From positions 1 through 54,494 of the forward strand of contig JAAXJR010000011.1 of NCBI GenBank assembly GCA_012269745.1: a stretch of DNA of 54,494 nucleotides, given 5' to 3'. The stretch is from Flavobacteriales bacterium. Lineage in GTDB: Bacteria > Bacteroidota > Bacteroidia > Flavobacteriales > Schleiferiaceae. Shown here piece after piece: positions 52,534 through 54,494 of this stretch. How positions within the stretch are numbered: the first letter of the stretch is position 1; each line of letters opens with the position of its first letter. The position numbers and the translations under genes are program-made. The notes below the pieces were generated by a model, which worked only from the letters and a program-made list of their open reading frames with translations, did not search any database and was not told where the DNA came from.

Positions 52534-52564
52534 AAAAGCCCCGGCGTGAGCCGGGGCTTTTTTG
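52534..52564. terminator. Bidirectional rho-independent terminator
   Basis: The stem AAAAGCCCCGGC / GCCGGGGCTTTT (52534-52545, 52550-52561) with loop GTGA and a T-run lies between the DUF6341 gene and convergent purD. Confidence 0.9.
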
Positions 52565-52573
52565 TTTAGGCTG

Positions 52574-52598
52574 CCCCAGCGCGCTTCGCGCGCTGGGG
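52574..52598. repeat. Second GC-rich perfect hairpin before purD
   Basis: An 11-bp perfect stem (CCCCAGCGCGC with its complement) around a TTC loop lies 10 bp after the terminator and 10 bp before the purD stop. It has no T-run and resembles the C-rich hairpin at 20709 in layout. It may be an extragenic palindrome rather than a terminator. Confidence 0.6.
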
Positions 52599-52608
52599 AG
52601 CATATGAT

Positions 52609-53880
52609 TTAAAGATCGAAACCGATATCAGTACGGTAATTCATGCCCTCGAAACTCACCTCTTTCAGCGCAGCATAGCTCTTTGCAAGAGCCTCGTCCT
52701 TATCGGCACCAAAGCTGGTAAAGGCCATCACACGGCCGCCTGAAGTGGTAATTTGCTCACCAGGCTTCGTACCTGCATGGTACACCGTGGTACCTTCAAA
52801 ACTGCGAAGGCCTTCAATAACTTTACCCTTTTCGTAAGATCCCGGGTAACCACCGCTCACAGCCATCACTGTTGCCGCAGTACGTGGCGTCACCTCCACA
52901 TCCATCTGGTCCAAAGTACCGTTGTGCATCGCCACAAATAGATCTACGATATCCGTTTCCAAACGTGGGATGACCACCTCAGTTTCTGGGTCGCCCATGC
53001 GGACGTTGTATTCAATAACCTTTGGTCCTTTAGTAGTGTTGATTAGACCGAAGAATACAAAGCCTTGGTACGGTAAATTATCTTTTACCAAACCTTGGAT
53101 AGTAGGCTCAATGATCTCACGAACGGTGCGCTCGCGCAACGCCTCGTCGAAGAACGGCACTGGACTCACAGCACCCATACCTCCGGTATTTAGACCCGTA
53201 TCGCCTTCACCTATTCTCTTGTAATCTTTCGCTTCTGGCAACAAGGCATAACCGCCTTTGCCGTCCGTTAATGCGAAGATGCTGAATTCGATTCCTGCTA
53301 GGAACTCCTCAATAACCACGCGTGAAGAAGCATCACCAAATTTGGCATCCACCAACATGTTTTTGAGCTCTTCCTTTGCTTCGTCGAGGTCTTCAATAAT
53401 CAAAACCCCCTTACCTGCTGCAAGACCGTCTGCCTTTAGGACATAAGGCGCATCTAAAGTCTCCAAGAAGGCCTGGCCTTCCTCTAGAGTGTCTTTAGTA
53501 AATGTTTGATATGCAGCCGTTGGGATGTTGTGACGCATCATAAATTCTTTGGCAAAGTCTTTCGACCCTTCCAGTTCTGCTGCTGCCTGACGCGGACCTA
53601 CCACAACGAGATCTGCCAATGCTGGATCTGCTTTTAGACCGTCGTGAACACCAGCCACTAGCGGCGCTTCAGGCCCTACGACTACGATATCAATGGAATT
53701 GGCCTTCACAAAAGCGCCTACTTCAGCAGCATCTTCGATGTTCAAGCTAACATTCTCACCTAATGCGCCAGTGCCTCCATTACCGGGAGCAATGAATAAT
53801 TTGTCGCATTTCGCGCTTTGAGAAATCTTATGTGATAAAGCATGTTCGCGGCCGCCTGAGCCCAATACCAATACATTCAT
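52609..53880 (-). CDS. purD: Phosphoribosylamine-glycine ligase (PurD)
   Basis: 423 residues from MNVLVLGSGGREHALSHKI (the longer frame adds seven residues). The N-domain motif GSGGREHAL and GPEAPLVAGV bind the substrate; the ATP-grasp core has YVLKADGLAAGKGVLII (about 130-146), VIEEFLAGIEFSI and the metal-binding IEYNVRMGDPETE near residue 290. It joins glycine to phosphoribosylamine in purine synthesis. Full length for the family (E. coli 429). A -7 element TATTTTTG lies upstream. Confidence 0.96.
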   Translation of the reverse strand: MNVLVLGSGGREHALSHKISQSAKCDKLFIAPGNGGTGALGENVSLNIEDAAEVGAFVKANSIDIVVVGPEAPLVAGVHDGLKADPALADLVVVGPRQAAAELEGSKDFAKEFMMRHNIPTAAYQTFTKDTLEEGQAFLETLDAPYVLKADGLAAGKGVLIIEDLDEAKEELKNMLVDAKFGDASSRVVIEEFLAGIEFSIFALTDGKGGYALLPEAKDYKRIGEGDTGLNTGGMGAVSPVPFFDEALRERTVREIIEPTIQGLVKDNLPYQGFVFFGLINTTKGPKVIEYNVRMGDPETEVVIPRLETDIVDLFVAMHNGTLDQMDVEVTPRTAATVMAVSGGYPGSYEKGKVIEGLRSFEGTTVYHAGTKPGEQITTSGGRVMAFTSFGADKDEALAKSYAALKEVSFEGMNYRTDIGFDL

Positions 53881-53898
53881 GATAAAGTGATTAAGCCG

Positions 53899-53906
53899 CA
53901 AAAATA
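53899..53906 (-). promoter_or_regulatory. purD: -7 promoter element (TATTTTTG) for purD
   Basis: On the minus strand TATTTTTG is a TAnnTTTG match 18 bp upstream of the purD start. No TTG at a standard -33 distance was seen. Confidence 0.45.
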
Positions 53907-53941
53907 ACCCGAAATAGTGGGTTAATAAAGGTCCAATTCAA

Positions 53942-54493
53942 TTAAGACTCGCGTGCGTACAGCCAAGCTGCAAACTCGCGCAATGGCGCCAATCGTTCCG
54001 CATCCACACTCACCTTGTCCAATGCTTCAAGACTTAAGGCATAGTAGTGGTCGATCTGCTCTTTGGCGTAGGTATCCACGGCAAGGATTTTATACAACTC
54101 TTGGAAGCTGTGGACCTTGTCTTTGTTTGGCTCCATATTGCTGTACGAAGAAAAGTCTATGCCTTGTACAGCAGCACGTCGCTGCGCTTCAATCCACAAC
54201 AAGGTTTTCTTATTACTCAGGATATCACCACCTACTTGCTTTCCGAACTTCTCCGGATCACCGTACACGTCCAAATAATCGTCTTTGATCTGGAACGAAG
54301 TGCCGAGCAAAAGCGCAAATTGATACAACGCATCTGCATCTTCTTTCGAACCGCCACCTACGAGGGCACCTACTTTCATGGCACAACCCAGCAAGACCGA
54401 AGTCTTGAACTGAATCATTTTAATGTAGGTATCCGTTTTTACCTCGTCCATGGTTTCAAAGTCCATGTCCATCTGCTGACCCTCACAAACTTC
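53942..54493 (-). CDS. Polyprenyl diphosphate synthase, 5' end outside the window
   Basis: About 183 residues of the C-terminal half are visible; the beginning lies beyond the window edge. EVCEGQQMDMDFE at the edge and LGTSFQIKDDYLDVYGD are conserved motifs of trans-isoprenyl diphosphate synthases (the latter holds the second Asp-rich site, DDYLD). It condenses isopentenyl diphosphate units for the quinone side chain or other isoprenoids; chain length cannot be told without the first Asp-rich motif. It lies 61 bp upstream of purD, on the same strand, with purD having its own promoter. Confidence 0.88.
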   Translation of the reverse strand, partial: EVCEGQQMDMDFETMDEVKTDTYIKMIQFKTSVLLGCAMKVGALVGGGSKEDADALYQFALLLGTSFQIKDDYLDVYGDPEKFGKQVGGDILSNKKTLLWIEAQRRAAVQGIDFSSYSNMEPNKDKVHSFQELYKILAVDTYAKEQIDHYYALSLEALDKVSVDAERLAPLREFAAWLYARES

Positions 54494-54494
54494 G

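Overview
The window is a chromosomal segment of a member of the Bacteroidota, most likely a marine-type Flavobacteriales bacterium. Four things point there. Several promoters carry the Bacteroidota -7 element TAnnTTTG. A type IX secretion (T9SS) C-terminal sorting domain is present. Families largely typical of this phylum occur (DUF6341/DUF6427, an HU-SPOR protein beside dprA, CotH-like secreted proteins, RluA with a long N-terminal extension). The succinate dehydrogenase has a single fused cytochrome b subunit. No rRNA, tRNA, CRISPR array or intact insertion sequence was seen. The species is not identified.

Layout. 1-1.9 kb is a decayed, AT-rich accessory patch: a frameshifted minus-strand remnant, a ParD antitoxin with a ParE toxin broken by an in-frame amber codon, and two copies of a ~50-bp repeat that each follow an ORF like cassette ends. 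1.9-6.8 kb encodes exported proteins: a Cys-rich lipoprotein, two beta-barrel-like proteins, a signal-peptide-bearing Gfo/Idh/MocA oxidoreductase, a CotH protein and a DUF2147 protein. 6.8-12.8 kb holds Kdo synthesis (kdsA, kdsD), a thioredoxin-fold protein, an FAD oxidoreductase, small conserved proteins and menB. 12.8-20.7 kb is a hydrolytic cluster (two GH3 enzymes, two esterase-like alpha/beta hydrolases) plus a di-haem peroxidase. 20.8-26.8 kb is a fatty-acid beta-oxidation operon (tetR, bifunctional hydroxyacyl-CoA dehydrogenase/hydratase, thiolase, acyl-CoA dehydrogenase) with a probable self-regulated operator.

26.9-32.6 kb contains a NUDIX-fold regulator with a degenerate catalytic box and two operator-like sites, two nitroreductases, two YdeI-type proteins, a RluA-type pseudouridine synthase and a CYTH phosphatase, many of them translationally coupled. 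32.6-38.3 kb has a T9SS-exported CotH protein with an acyltransferase, trmB, an alkyltransferase-like repair protein, and TfoX-, CAT- and MmcQ-like genes. 38.3-47.8 kb is core metabolism: lepA, sdhCAB, pepP and gdhA. 47.8-54.5 kb carries dprA, an HU-SPOR protein, an acyl-CoA thioesterase, a heptosyltransferase-like GT9, DUF6427/DUF6341, purD and the 5'-truncated start of a polyprenyl diphosphate synthase.

The genes describe an aerobic, menaquinone-using heterotroph with a lipopolysaccharide outer membrane that degrades beta-glycosides and fatty acids and exports proteins through T9SS. I did not find a clear new multi-gene defence or mobile system. The most unusual signals are the broken ParDE module with cassette-like repeats, the NUDIX regulator with paired operators on a near-leaderless promoter, and hairpins that sit on or just after start codons.
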